A stretch of DNA of 51,246 nt from Streptomyces sp. H27-C3 (GTDB lineage Bacteria > Actinomycetota > Actinomycetes > Streptomycetales > Streptomycetaceae). The notes under the pieces are model-generated. The model was not told where the DNA came from and did not search any database. It worked only from the letters and a program-made list of their open reading frames with translations. Both the position numbers and the translations under genes were made by a program. Where the stretch lies: NCBI RefSeq assembly GCF_030063415.1, contig NZ_JASITA010000002.1:265079-316324 (forward strand). The letters are read 5' to 3'. The stretch's first letter is position 1; the number at the start of each line of letters is the position of its first letter. Shown piece after piece: positions 34,136 to 41,362 of this stretch.

Positions 34136-34267
34136 CTAGTCGCCGTAGATGCGCCAGTTCAGGACGAACGCGGCGATTCCGGCAGTGATCCATCCGGCGG
34201 GCGCGTAGATCATGTTGGCACCTACTGACAAGAGAATAGCGCCTGTCGCGTCGAACGTAACCGGCAT
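34136..34267 (-). CDS. 43-residue membrane protein between terminase and portal
   Basis: MPVTFDATGAILLSVGANMI then YAPAGWITAGIAAFVLNWRI: two short hydrophobic stretches, ending YGD. The Shine-Dalgarno is weak (TAGAGC), so the start is uncertain, but the frame and composition are convincing. Small membrane proteins of this sort recur at this place in Streptomyces phages. Function unknown. Confidence 0.6.
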   Translation of the reverse strand: MPVTFDATGAILLSVGANMIYAPAGWITAGIAAFVLNWRIYGD

Positions 34268-34383
34268 AGCTCTATTCAAGTGCCTGGCAGCGCTGATGCG
34301 GAGCGTCTTTACGGCTCTCACGGCTCCCTCTTCCTGGTCGACACACTTTGTCAGATACCTACAATCGCAGGCCGCGCAAGGCC

Positions 34384-35712
34384 CTAAAGCCAGCGGACGC
34401 GTGTCCGGCCCTTCAGGTCCCGGGCCGCAGCCATGTACCGCATGCAGTCCATCCCGTGGTCGTTCTCCTTCACCGGGGCCTCTTTCAGGCCGCCAGCCGC
34501 GCCGGGCTTGATCGCCCACACGTAGCCGGTGATCTCCTCAGCGGTGCACGTCGGCAACGACGCTGTCTCCAGGGATGCGTCGCGCTCGACGAGCGCGTCG
34601 CGCACGATGAACAACCGCGGTTTGCCGTCGGGCTGGACCTTCAGGCGGGACTGCACGGCCTGGATGCCGTCGCTGACGGTCTTCGTTGCAGGCTGTGTGC
34701 TCATGCCCAAGTGCCGTTCCAGCGTCGCGCGGTCCTCGGCGTCGTGGTCGGCGAAGATGGCGCGTGGCCGCGGTCCCCGGTCCTGCCCGGACGGGTACGT
34801 CAGCAGGTGCTCTTTGATGTGCTTCGCATGGTCCTCCACTAGACGCTTCGTGGAGTACAGCTCGTTGACCAGGTAGAGGCGGCCGTCGGGGTCTTCCCTC
34901 CAGTCCTGCCAGACGAAGGGATTCCTGTAGCCGAAGTCCACCGTCGCCCACCTGGTCCACGAGTTGGGGACCGTGAAGGTATCGATCAGGTGGACACTCT
35001 CATCCCATTCCGCGTAGACGAGTCCCTCCGCGGCGACCCACTTGCCCCAGCGCATCCGCTCGTACCGGGCGCCGGTGAGGCTGTCGAGCCGGGCAAGGTA
35101 CGCCTGTCCGTACTCGGTCCACTCTCCGCCCTGGTACAGGCGGGGGTTGTCCTCGTGGCGGCTGTAGAGCATGACGCAGCGGCCGGCGTCGGCCCGCCGC
35201 TTGAGGTGGTGCGTGGGCGGGCCGGGGTTGGTGGCCATGATGAGCTGCTGGTACGAGAGGCGCCCGTTGCGGAGGCGGGTGACGAGGGTGTCCAAATCCT
35301 CGGGCGTCGCCTCGATCGCTTCGTCAACGAAGCAGAGGTCGTACTCGGTGGAGAGCAGACGCGATGCGCGGTCGAGGCCGCCGACGACGATGACACTGCC
35401 GTTGGAGTAGCGGAAGCTCGCAGGCTCCTGCGCCGACCCACCGTAGAAGGACACGGCCCCGGCCGCGATTGCTTCGGCGGCGACCTTCTCCCGGAACGTG
35501 ACGAGGGTGGAGGCGGTGAGCGAGGAGTGGGTCTTGCGGACGATCAGCGCCCGAACCTTGGGCGTACTCATGCACGCCAGGTGGACCTTCATGAGGGCGC
35601 CGACACTCTTGCCCGTTCCCGCTGCGCCACTGAGCAGGATCTCAGGATCCTTGCACCGGAAAGCTTCGAGGGCGGCGCCTCTCGGCTCGTACCGGACGAC
35701 GGTCTCACTCAT
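34384..35712 (-). CDS. Terminase large subunit
   Basis: 442-residue DNA-packaging motor and nuclease. Walker A GAAGTGKS (29-36), Walker B LCFVDEA (126-132), then coupling segment LIMATNPGPPTHHLK. The C-terminal RNase H-like nuclease carries the acidic residues in ATVDFGYRNPF, IFADHDAED and NDHGMDCMRYM. ATG at 35712 chosen: it overlaps nothing, while an earlier in-frame ATG at 35754 would overlap the small subunit by 23 bases; both have weak ribosome sites. Confidence 0.93.
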   Translation of the reverse strand: MSETVVRYEPRGAALEAFRCKDPEILLSGAAGTGKSVGALMKVHLACMSTPKVRALIVRKTHSSLTASTLVTFREKVAAEAIAAGAVSFYGGSAQEPASFRYSNGSVIVVGGLDRASRLLSTEYDLCFVDEAIEATPEDLDTLVTRLRNGRLSYQQLIMATNPGPPTHHLKRRADAGRCVMLYSRHEDNPRLYQGGEWTEYGQAYLARLDSLTGARYERMRWGKWVAAEGLVYAEWDESVHLIDTFTVPNSWTRWATVDFGYRNPFVWQDWREDPDGRLYLVNELYSTKRLVEDHAKHIKEHLLTYPSGQDRGPRPRAIFADHDAEDRATLERHLGMSTQPATKTVSDGIQAVQSRLKVQPDGKPRLFIVRDALVERDASLETASLPTCTAEEITGYVWAIKPGAAGGLKEAPVKENDHGMDCMRYMAAARDLKGRTRVRWL

Positions 35713-35731
35713 GCTGCGTCTCGTGGTTCGG

Positions 35732-36265
35732 TCACTTGAGGTCCTCGGCCGCAATGCCCACGACTTCGTAGCGGATGCCGCCGGTGATGTTGACCTTCTT
35801 CTCGGCGTCGAGGCCGTGGAGCTTGCGGTAGCTCTCTCTGAGCGCCCTCAGCTCCCGAATCGCCGCGAGCTTTGGCCCGTCGTCGAGGAGCGGCTCGCCG
35901 TCGGCGCCGGTGACGATCCGGCCGTGGGAGACGGTGACGTGGTCGCGCTCCAGGACTTCGAGGGCGGAGACGTACAGCTCGTCCAATTGCGCGGCCTCGG
36001 AGGCGACGAGGTCGGCGCCGGCCTGCTGGAGGACAGCCTTACGGCAGCGATCGACGGCGCGCCATGCCTCGCCTTTGTTGCTGTAGCCGACGGCGTCCGC
36101 GATCTGCTTGTACGTCATGGCGGGGTGCTCGGCTTTCAACCGGGCTGCTTCGGCGGCGCGTTCTTCGTGATCGAGGGTGGTGACGAACTTGCCCTTGGCG
36201 TTGCGGACCTGGCCGATGGGCTCGCGGGGCTCGGCCGGTACGGGTGGAACGTTACCGGTGTTCAT
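35732..36265 (-). CDS. Terminase small subunit
   Basis: 177-residue DNA-recognition subunit. The central HTH-like part (HPAMTYKQIADAVGYSNKGE then AWRAVDRCRK) precedes a long helical oligomerisation region (ELYVSALEVLERDHVTVSHG; AAIRELRALRESYRKL). It directly precedes the large subunit. No Shine-Dalgarno is visible before ATG 36265, but a TACCAT box lies 8 bases upstream, which suggests a leaderless mRNA. Confidence 0.85.
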   Translation of the reverse strand: MNTGNVPPVPAEPREPIGQVRNAKGKFVTTLDHEERAAEAARLKAEHPAMTYKQIADAVGYSNKGEAWRAVDRCRKAVLQQAGADLVASEAAQLDELYVSALEVLERDHVTVSHGRIVTGADGEPLLDDGPKLAAIRELRALRESYRKLHGLDAEKKVNITGGIRYEVVGIAAEDLK

Positions 36266-36279
36266 AGTGAATGATGGTA
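36266..36279 (-). promoter_or_regulatory. Candidate leaderless late promoter
   Basis: On the minus strand TACCAT (36279-36274) fits the TAnnnT -10 consensus and ends 8 bases before the terminase small-subunit ATG, where no ribosome site exists. That spacing puts the transcript start at or next to the ATG. It would drive the late operon. Confidence 0.4.
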
Positions 36280-36296
36280 ATGGTGGCGCAGCGGTA

Positions 36297-36332
36297 AGGG
36301 CCCGCTCCTGGTGGTAGCCAGGGGCGGGCCCT
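36297..36332. terminator. Terminator upstream of the late operon
   Basis: 15-base arms (36297-36311, 36318-36332) match at 14 of 15 positions around a 6-base loop. It stands between the 67-residue gene and the terminase, so it separates early/regulatory transcripts from the late promoter. Confidence 0.75.
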
Positions 36333-36347
36333 CAGTCGTGCGGTGGG

Positions 36348-36551
36348 TTAGTCGTTGTCCGGGCCTCGCAGTGAGGACTCCCGGACCAGACGGAGTGTGC
36401 CGCCCCAGATTTCGTCGTGTAGGGAGTACCGGGGCTGCCCGTGGACGAACTCCAGGCCGGAGACGCGCTTGAGGCCGTGGCGCCGCCGGAGGGAGCCGAC
36501 GTAGTCGACGAGGTCACCGCGCTGGAAGCGGGGGGTGGGGGTGTCGGGCAT
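36348..36551 (-). CDS. Small hypothetical protein (SH3/KOW-like)
   Basis: 67-residue protein: FQRGDLVDYVGSLRRRHGLK, SGLEFVHGQPRYSLHDEIWG, then TLRLVRESSLRG. The hydrophobic-Gly-Asp-hydrophobic start and short strands look like a small beta barrel. It follows the WYL gene by 10 bases and is probably cotranscribed with it. Confidence 0.65.
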   Translation of the reverse strand: MPDTPTPRFQRGDLVDYVGSLRRRHGLKRVSGLEFVHGQPRYSLHDEIWGGTLRLVRESSLRGPDND

Positions 36552-36561
36552 GGCGGGCTCC

Positions 36562-36981
36562 TTATGCGGCGAGGGTGTCGGCGAGCAGCTGGACGCGGCC
36601 GGTGAGGTCGAGGTCGACGGGGTAGAGGACGGTGACCGTGGCGAGGCCGGTGGTGGTGCGGGTCTTGGGCTCGTCGCTGGTGGGCCGGTCGATGACGTAG
36701 GCGGTGCGGTGGACCGTGTAGGAGACGAGGCGGTCGATCCGGAAGTCGCGGCGCTCCCCGGTCTCGCGGTCCATGGCCTTGGCGAGGATGTCGCCGGCGT
36801 TGCTGACGTAGAAGTCGTAGATCTCGACGGTGCGGACGGTCTCGGTGAGGTGGCCGGTCTTGCGGCCGTTCTCGTCCTTCTCTTCCTTGAGGTAGGTGAT
36901 GGTGGTGGGCTGCTGCTTGTCGAGGGCGTTGATGAGGCGGGTGAGCGTCTGGTGGGTGGTCTCGTTCTTGGTGTGCCTCAT
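36562..36981 (-). CDS. WYL-domain protein without HTH
   Basis: 139-residue protein made of a single WYL-type domain: ITYLKEEKDENGRKTG, then TVEIYDFYVSNAGDILAKAM and MDRETGERRDFRIDRL. WYL domains sense nucleic acids or nucleotides and usually sit after an HTH in regulators; here no HTH precedes it. It is transcribed away from a small HTH gene across three 17-bp palindromes, so it may act as a sensor or co-regulator of that switch. The role is inferred. Confidence 0.75.
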   Translation of the reverse strand: MRHTKNETTHQTLTRLINALDKQQPTTITYLKEEKDENGRKTGHLTETVRTVEIYDFYVSNAGDILAKAMDRETGERRDFRIDRLVSYTVHRTAYVIDRPTSDEPKTRTTTGLATVTVLYPVDLDLTGRVQLLADTLAA

Positions 36982-37001
36982 CAGGTCCCCTTCGTTCGTG
37001 G

Positions 37002-37087
37002 TGTCTATTTTCTAGACGCTTGAAGCATGACAGGGACCAGGCGCATCTGTCTAGTCTTTAGACGACTTGGTGTCTACGAATAAGACG
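37002..37087. promoter_or_regulatory. Three 17-bp operators in a divergent promoter region
   Basis: Three copies of TGTCTA-n5-(T/A)AGACG: tgtctattttctagacg (37002-37018), tgtctagtctttagacg (37048-37064) and tgtctacgaataagacg (37071-37087). Centres are 46 and 23 bases apart, i.e. in a 2:1 ratio and near-integral helical turns. They fill the gap between the WYL gene and the HTH gene. This is how lysogeny-type repressor operators are arranged. Confidence 0.75.
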
Positions 37088-37101
37088 CCAAGCGTGAGAC
37101 G

Positions 37102-37329
37102 ATGGGCCGCATGACCGACTGGGAGAAGCAACTCGGCCGCCGCGCCACAGCCGTCGACCGTGCCAAGCAGGCCCTCGACGAGGGCATCGCCGCCGCACGC
37201 CTCGACGGGCACTCGTTCCGCGAGATCGGCCGGTGGGCCGGCGTTAACCACGAGCGGGCACGCACCATCGCGACGCGCATCAACGGAGACTCCCGGACTG
37301 CGGCAGAACGACAGGAGCAGACCGCATGA
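37102..37329 (+). CDS. Small HTH protein
   Basis: 75-residue protein: helices KQLGRRATAVDRAKQALDEG and a sigma-70-region-4-like HTH, SFREIGRWAGVNHERARTIA. ATG at 37102 or 37111; neither has a strong ribosome site. First of three overlapping plus-strand genes. The triple palindrome begins to its left and its last copy ends 14 bases before the start, so it may be both regulated by and the reader of these sites. Confidence 0.7.
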   Translation: MGRMTDWEKQLGRRATAVDRAKQALDEGIAAARLDGHSFREIGRWAGVNHERARTIATRINGDSRTAAERQEQTA

Positions 37330-37742
37330 CCGAACGCCGGGAAGAGACCTGCCCCGACTGCCAGGCCACCGAAGCGAACAAGGACGCCCGCATCACCATC
37401 ATCGGCAAGGACCCCATCACAGGGGCCATGTACGCCACCGTCACCTGGCACACCAAGGACTGCCCAACGCACACGGTCAACCAGATCCTCATGGCAGACG
37501 GCGTGCGCCGCGCGAAGGAGCGGGACGAGTGGATGAAGACGGCGTTCCCCGCCGCGCAGGAACGGTTGAAGGCAGCGGCCGCAGCGCTCCCGGATGACAC
37601 CGCCGCAGCCCCGTTCGTGGCCGCGCTCTCCGAGCTCGTCGCGGAGCAGGCTGGCGACCTGGGCAGGTTCGTGCCGCCGGATCGGTGGGCTGAGATCCTG
37701 GACAGGCACTTCCCGCCGCAGGGTGAGGAGCCCACCGCATGA
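37326..37742 (+). CDS. Hypothetical protein with N-terminal Cys pair
   Basis: 138-residue protein. The N-terminal third has CPDCQATEANKDARITIIG and a strand WHTKDCPTHTVNQIL, a possible small zinc site. The rest is helical (ERDEWMKTAFPAAQERLKAA). ATGA overlap with the HTH gene before and an overlap with the gene after indicate one operon. No family recognised. Confidence 0.65.
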   Translation: MTERREETCPDCQATEANKDARITIIGKDPITGAMYATVTWHTKDCPTHTVNQILMADGVRRAKERDEWMKTAFPAAQERLKAAAAALPDDTAAAPFVAALSELVAEQAGDLGRFVPPDRWAEILDRHFPPQGEEPTA

Positions 37743-38170
37743 GCGACGACCTGGTGCAGTTCCTACGCGACCGGTACGACGAGGACGAGCGCGTGGCGCG
37801 GGCCGCGACTCCTGGCCCATGGGTGTGGACGCCTGAACAGGACGTCTGGGGTCAGTGCGGTCCCACGCTGATCCGTGTGGGCACCGACGCGCCGGGCAGC
37901 GAGCTGATGGAAGTGCTGGCCGGCCAGGGGCATGACGCCTGGGGTCTGCACGTCAGTGAGGGCGACCAGGCGCACATCGCCCGCCACGACCCGGCCCGCG
38001 TCCTCGCCGAGATCGAGGCGAAGCGCGAGGTGGTGCGCCTCACTGTCCGAGCCCGCGACTACGCACCGACCTTCACGAGTGGTTTCGGCGCCGCGATGGA
38101 GCAGGCGCTCCGGCTGTTCGCGGTCGTCTACGCCGATCACCCCGGCTACCTGGCCGACTGGCGGCCCTGA
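37739..38170 (+). CDS. DUF6221-like protein
   Basis: 143-residue protein: LVQFLRDRYDEDERVARAAT then PGPWVW, the HIARHDPARVLAEIEAKREV stretch and an end HPGYLADWRP. These are landmarks of the DUF6221 family found in Streptomyces phages and genomes. Start overlaps the previous stop as ATGA. A second DUF6221-like gene lies at 45563-46258. Function unknown. Confidence 0.7.
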   Translation: MSDDLVQFLRDRYDEDERVARAATPGPWVWTPEQDVWGQCGPTLIRVGTDAPGSELMEVLAGQGHDAWGLHVSEGDQAHIARHDPARVLAEIEAKREVVRLTVRARDYAPTFTSGFGAAMEQALRLFAVVYADHPGYLADWRP

Positions 38171-38172
38171 CC

Positions 38173-38586
38173 TCAGAACTCGCCGCTGTCCCGAAGTTCG
38201 TCCGTGACCTGGACCCGGAGCTTCGGGCAGTGAGTCTTTACTCCCATCACCAGCAGCTCGTTCGCCTCAACCTTCTTCGTCCCCCAGCCCTCGCCGATCG
38301 GGTACAGGTTCGCTTCGCTCATGCCGAAGAGGTACTCGACGCTGTGGCCGGCCTCCAGCTCCGTGCACCACTGCGGCGGGTACTCCAGCAGCTCCTCGTC
38401 CGTCGGCCCCTCGGTGGCCCAGCTGTCGAAGGTCGCGGCGTGCACGGCTTCGAGGAACTGGTCGTCCTTGCTCACGGTGGGGGTGGGGGGTGCCTTCGTG
38501 GCGGCCTTGTCGTTGGTGCTGCTCCCGCACCCGGTGAGGCTGGCGGCGAGCAGGACGGTGATGATCGCGGCAGCGGTGCGGCGCAT
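38173..38586 (-). CDS. Predicted phage-encoded lipoprotein
   Basis: 137-residue exported protein. Signal peptide MRRTAAAIITVLLAASLTGC ends in the lipobox LTGC (lipidated Cys 20), followed by a Ser/Thr linker and a domain with FLEAVHAATFDSWATEGPTD and two Cys residues (PPQWCTELE, KTHCPKLRV), in the style of DUF732 lipoproteins. Tail-to-tail with the plus-strand operon (2-base gap). A lipoprotein expressed from a prophage often excludes superinfecting phage; that is inference. Confidence 0.75.
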   Translation of the reverse strand: MRRTAAAIITVLLAASLTGCGSSTNDKAATKAPPTPTVSKDDQFLEAVHAATFDSWATEGPTDEELLEYPPQWCTELEAGHSVEYLFGMSEANLYPIGEGWGTKKVEANELLVMGVKTHCPKLRVQVTDELRDSGEF

Positions 38587-38706
38587 GGTTCCCCCTGAGC
38601 AGTGGTGTGGGGGGAGGGTACAGCGATGCCCCCGGCCCGGGTGGGCGTTCGGGGGCATCGTCCGAGTACCAGCGCGCAGCCATGAGCGCGGGTAGATCTC
38701 GGCAGG

Positions 38707-38898
38707 CTACTGCAGGGGTGTGACAGTGCGGGTGGCTGCGCGGCGGAGTTCCTCGTCGAACCGCGCGGCCCACGCCAGGGCCGGGACGACGGCGCGCAGC
38801 TGGCTGAGCAGACCAGCGAACGCCTCAGTGATGCGGGCTTCCGTGGCTGCCTGCTGCTCGGGCGTATATGTGACCTTGAGAGGGATCATGCCGCCCAT
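38707..38898 (-). CDS. Small helical phage protein
   Basis: 63 residues from ATG 38898 (alternatives 38901 and 38889). Core MIPLKVTYTPEQQAATEARI then TEAFAGLLSQLRAVVPALAW and an Arg-rich end. The start overlaps the upstream stop as GATGATG, so translation is coupled. No family recognised; the short helices could be an oligomerisation unit. Confidence 0.6.
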   Translation of the reverse strand: MGGMIPLKVTYTPEQQAATEARITEAFAGLLSQLRAVVPALAWAARFDEELRRAATRTVTPLQ

Positions 38899-39041
38899 CA
38901 TCCCTTCTTCGGCGTGCCGGGGACGGGCTTCGGTCCAGCCGGTACGTGCCCGCCGTCGCGCCCTGAGTAGGCGTGGCTGTGCGGGTTGTCGGGGGTGGCG
39001 GACTTCGGGTCGCGGGTGCTCATGTCCTTGCGCAGTGCCAT
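38898..39041 (-). CDS. 47-residue hydrophilic protein
   Basis: MALRKDMSTRDPKSATPDNP, then HSHAYSGRDGGHVPAGPKPV and PGTPKKG. AGGA lies 8 bases before the ATG. Rich in Pro, Gly and charged residues, so probably disordered. It is coupled to the next gene through overlapping stop and start codons. Function unknown. Confidence 0.55.
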   Translation of the reverse strand: MALRKDMSTRDPKSATPDNPHSHAYSGRDGGHVPAGPKPVPGTPKKG

Positions 39042-39133
39042 GATGCTGGTCCTGTCTCGCGTGTTCGGGATGGGTGACCCGGGGCGGTCCGTGAGGCCTG
39101 GCAGCTGTCGGCCGCCCCGGGGGTTCAGTGGGG

Positions 39134-39313
39134 TCAGGTGCGCCGGTGTGCGTTGACCTCGGTGGGATGAACGCCGGCGTCCAGCGCGGCGCGGAGGCTG
39201 GCGCGCATGATCGCGACGTCGACCGCTGCCGGTTGCTGACCGGTCTCCAGCTGCTCGATGACGTCGTCGACGGATCCAGCGGCCTGCGCAATGACGTGCT
39301 GTCGCTCATTCAT
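39134..39313 (-). CDS. 59-residue helical protein
   Basis: MNERQHVIAQAAGSVDDVIE, QLETGQQPAAVDVAIMRASL, then RAALDAGVHPTEVNAHRRT. Predicted as two or three helices. It starts 4 bases after the stop of the gene before it and belongs to the string of tiny minus-strand genes after the Spd-like block. No family recognised. Confidence 0.6.
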   Translation of the reverse strand: MNERQHVIAQAAGSVDDVIEQLETGQQPAAVDVAIMRASLRAALDAGVHPTEVNAHRRT

Positions 39314-39317
39314 GAGG

Positions 39318-39461
39318 TCAGTGCTCCTCGGCGTCGGCAGTAGCTGCGTGGCGGGCGTCGTCCGCAGCGTCCTGCGCGAACTCGGCGGCCTGGTCGTACT
39401 CGTGCATCTCGCTCGCGCTCATCACGTCCGCGTTGGTCATGTCGTCGTAGCCGTCGCTCAT
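39318..39461 (-). CDS. 47-residue acidic protein
   Basis: MSDGYDDMTNADVMSASEMH, EYDQAAEFAQDAADDARHAA and TADAEEH. Strongly acidic, helical, with no Cys. Small acidic proteins of phages sometimes mimic DNA; nothing else supports that here. Directly downstream of a 12-bp tandem repeat that could regulate it. Confidence 0.55.
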   Translation of the reverse strand: MSDGYDDMTNADVMSASEMHEYDQAAEFAQDAADDARHAATADAEEH

Positions 39462-39480
39462 TTCGGCGTCCTCTCGATGG

Positions 39481-39516
39481 GGTAGATCCGCCGGTAGATC
39501 CGCCGGTAGATCGGGG
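39481..39516. repeat. 12-bp tandem repeat (iteron-like)
   Basis: GGTAGATCCGCC occurs twice head-to-tail (39481-39504), then GGTAGATCGGGG (39505-39516), with diverged GTAGA copies up to about 39535. It lies between the 190-residue membrane protein and the acidic 47-residue gene. It could bind a regulator or replication protein. Confidence 0.6.
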
Positions 39517-39540
39517 TAGATGGAGTGGTAGACCCGCAGG

Positions 39541-40113
39541 TCAGGCAGCGGTAGACGGGGCGGGAGACGCCACCGGGCCGCCGTGCGGGGAAGGGGGCGT
39601 GAGATCGTCGCGGCGGACCCCCCGGGTCGGCACCCCGCCCACCTTCACTTTCGGCTGCACGGGGATGCCGAGGGCCTCCAGACGGACGCGCAGATCGGAC
39701 ACTGTCCAGCCCCTCCCGTGGCCCCTCTTTTGGAGGTGCTTGAGGACGGTGGAGAGGTGCACTGCGGGTCGGTCGCCGAGGCACTCGAAGAGCAGCGCGA
39801 GGACGGCGTCACGGCTGTCCGTCGCGGCGGTCTTGCCGGCCTCGACGGGGGGCTGCTCCTCGTCCTCGACAGGGGGTGCGTGGCGTACGGCGGCGACGCA
39901 CCAGGCGGGGACGAGCAGCCACAGCACCCCGGGCGCGGCCCGGATGATGCGGGCGGCGAAGTACAGCCCGCCGAGCAGCAGCAGCCCCCGCACAATGCGG
40001 TGTGACCGGGTGGGCCCCTTGGCGACCCATGCGGCGGCCCGGTCGCCGATCCTGCGGGCGAGCTCGGCGGAACCGTGCCATACGCGGTGGGCGGCGCGCT
40101 GTCGGCGGGTCAC
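39541..40113 (-). CDS. Membrane protein with C-terminal winged-helix-like domain
   Basis: 190-residue protein. An N-terminal basic part is followed by two membrane helices (IVRGLLLLGGLYFAARII; GVLWLLVPAWCVAAV). The C-terminal domain, VHLSTVLKHLQKRGHGRGWT then VSDLRVRLEALGIPVQPKVK, looks like a winged helix and resembles a protein common beside spread genes of Streptomyces plasmids. Start GTG overlaps the previous stop as GTGA. Possibly couples DNA to the membrane. Confidence 0.7.
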   Translation of the reverse strand: MTRRQRAAHRVWHGSAELARRIGDRAAAWVAKGPTRSHRIVRGLLLLGGLYFAARIIRAAPGVLWLLVPAWCVAAVRHAPPVEDEEQPPVEAGKTAATDSRDAVLALLFECLGDRPAVHLSTVLKHLQKRGHGRGWTVSDLRVRLEALGIPVQPKVKVGGVPTRGVRRDDLTPPSPHGGPVASPAPSTAA

Positions 40114-40622
40114 AGCAGACCCGCGCCCTCGGCGGTGGTCCGCAGCTGCGCGCCCGCCTCGTTGAGGAGTTGGGGGAGGAACGCGAGCAGGCCGGCCACG
40201 CCTGCGGTCAGGCACATGGTCGAGCCGCAGAACGCGCCGCCCGCAATGCGCTTCTTGTCGGCCTTGCCTGCGGCCTTCCACGCGATGACGGTGCCGATGG
40301 TCACCAGGAAGACGATCACTGCTCCCTCGGGGGTGAGCGAGCCGAGGCTGCCGCGGGTCAAGGCGCCGCTACTCGCGGATCCGGTGACGGCACTCACGCT
40401 CTTGTCTCCGGCCCCGTTGGCGACCCCGGCGGAGCATCCGGCGAGCCATCCGAGCAGCCCGCCCGTGCAGATCGTTGATACGGCGCCGAGGGCGAATCCG
40501 TTGCCGAACGGGATGAGCGCCTTGCCTTCGTGTCCGCCTTTCCACCAGGGGCGCAGGTTGGCGTACATGACGGCGAGGGAGATCGCGAGGCCGGTGAGGG
40601 TCAAGGTCGTTGCGGTGTTCAC
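40110..40622 (-). CDS. Multi-pass membrane protein, Spd-like
   Basis: 170-residue protein with four hydrophobic segments: TLTLTGLAISLAVMYANL, ALGAVSTICTGGLLGWLAG, GAVIVFLVTIGTVIAWKAAG and MCLTAGVAGLLAFLPQLL. GTG start overlaps the preceding stop. Size, topology and order in the block fit the spread-type membrane proteins of actinomycete plasmids, which act in moving DNA between hyphal compartments. No enzymatic motif. Confidence 0.65.
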   Translation of the reverse strand: MNTATTLTLTGLAISLAVMYANLRPWWKGGHEGKALIPFGNGFALGAVSTICTGGLLGWLAGCSAGVANGAGDKSVSAVTGSASSGALTRGSLGSLTPEGAVIVFLVTIGTVIAWKAAGKADKKRIAGGAFCGSTMCLTAGVAGLLAFLPQLLNEAGAQLRTTAEGAGLL

Positions 40623-41188
40623 AGGCGTACTCCGGTCAGTGCGGTGATGGGGTCGAACCAATCGAGCGCGCCGGTGCCGCCGACCATTGCGGTGATCAGC
40701 AGCACGCGGGCGAGCAGGTGACCGCGGTACTTGTCGGCAAGGAACGCGAGGCCGAGGGCCGTACCGCCGAGGACGTACGCCGCAGGCACACCGGCCTCGG
40801 CGCGGGCGGTGTCGAGGGTGACGGACCACGCGCTGATCAGGCTGTCGCCGCCGAAGAACGGGGCGACAGCGAGTCCGGCGGCGACGAGGGACTGCCACGG
40901 GCGGAGCCAGGCCCACAGCCACCCGAAGTCCCAGCGGGAGCGCTCGGGTTCGGGGGCGGGCGCCAGGTCGACGGTCACTCGGACCTGGATGGGGCCCGGG
41001 GGTGGTGGATCGGGCCACGGGGTTCGGGGTGGTGCGGCGACCGGCGGTGGGGGTGGTGGTGGGAAGGGTGCGGGGGTGTGAGGCGTCGGGGTGCGCCACG
41101 GCGGGATGTCGTCGGGGCCGGGTGGCCGGGCGGGCAGTGAGGCGCCGGCCGGGATGATCCGGGTCGGGGTGATGGGCTTGTCGGTCAT
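40619..41188 (-). CDS. Pro-rich membrane protein, Spd-like
   Basis: 189-residue protein. About 70 N-terminal residues are proline-rich (PPWRTPTPHTPAPFPPPPPP). Then FGWLWAWLRPWQSLVAAGLA and two or three further membrane helices follow (AAYVLGGTALGLAFLADKY; LLARVLLITAMVGGTGALDW). The layout matches SpdB-type membrane proteins from Streptomyces conjugative plasmids. Coupled to the next gene through GTGA. Confidence 0.65.
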   Translation of the reverse strand: MTDKPITPTRIIPAGASLPARPPGPDDIPPWRTPTPHTPAPFPPPPPPPVAAPPRTPWPDPPPPGPIQVRVTVDLAPAPEPERSRWDFGWLWAWLRPWQSLVAAGLAVAPFFGGDSLISAWSVTLDTARAEAGVPAAYVLGGTALGLAFLADKYRGHLLARVLLITAMVGGTGALDWFDPITALTGVRL

Positions 41189-41197
41189 GGCGGGTCC

Positions 41198-41362
41198 CTA
41201 CGTCAGGAGGGCAACGGCGGTGACGATGTACGCCGCGGCCGTGAGGGCGAGGGCGGTTACCCGGACCGCGCGCAGCATCCACGGGCGTTCCAGGCGCGGC
41301 CATGTGGTGACGATGGCGAGGACGGTGAGCATGGCGAGGAGCACGAACGCGAAGGTGATCAT
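41198..41362 (-). CDS. 54-residue two-helix membrane protein
   Basis: MITFAFVLLAMLTVLAIVTT, then WPRLERPWMLRAVRVTALAL and TAAAYIVTAVALLT: two membrane helices joined by a basic loop. ATGA overlap with the preceding Spd-like gene shows coupling. Likely a small partner of that protein. Confidence 0.65.
   Translation of the reverse strand: MITFAFVLLAMLTVLAIVTTWPRLERPWMLRAVRVTALALTAAAYIVTAVALLT

Noticed and set aside
39481..39516. CRISPR array
   Set aside because: The repeat is 12 bp and directly tandem with no unique spacers. No CRISPR-like array is present anywhere in the window.
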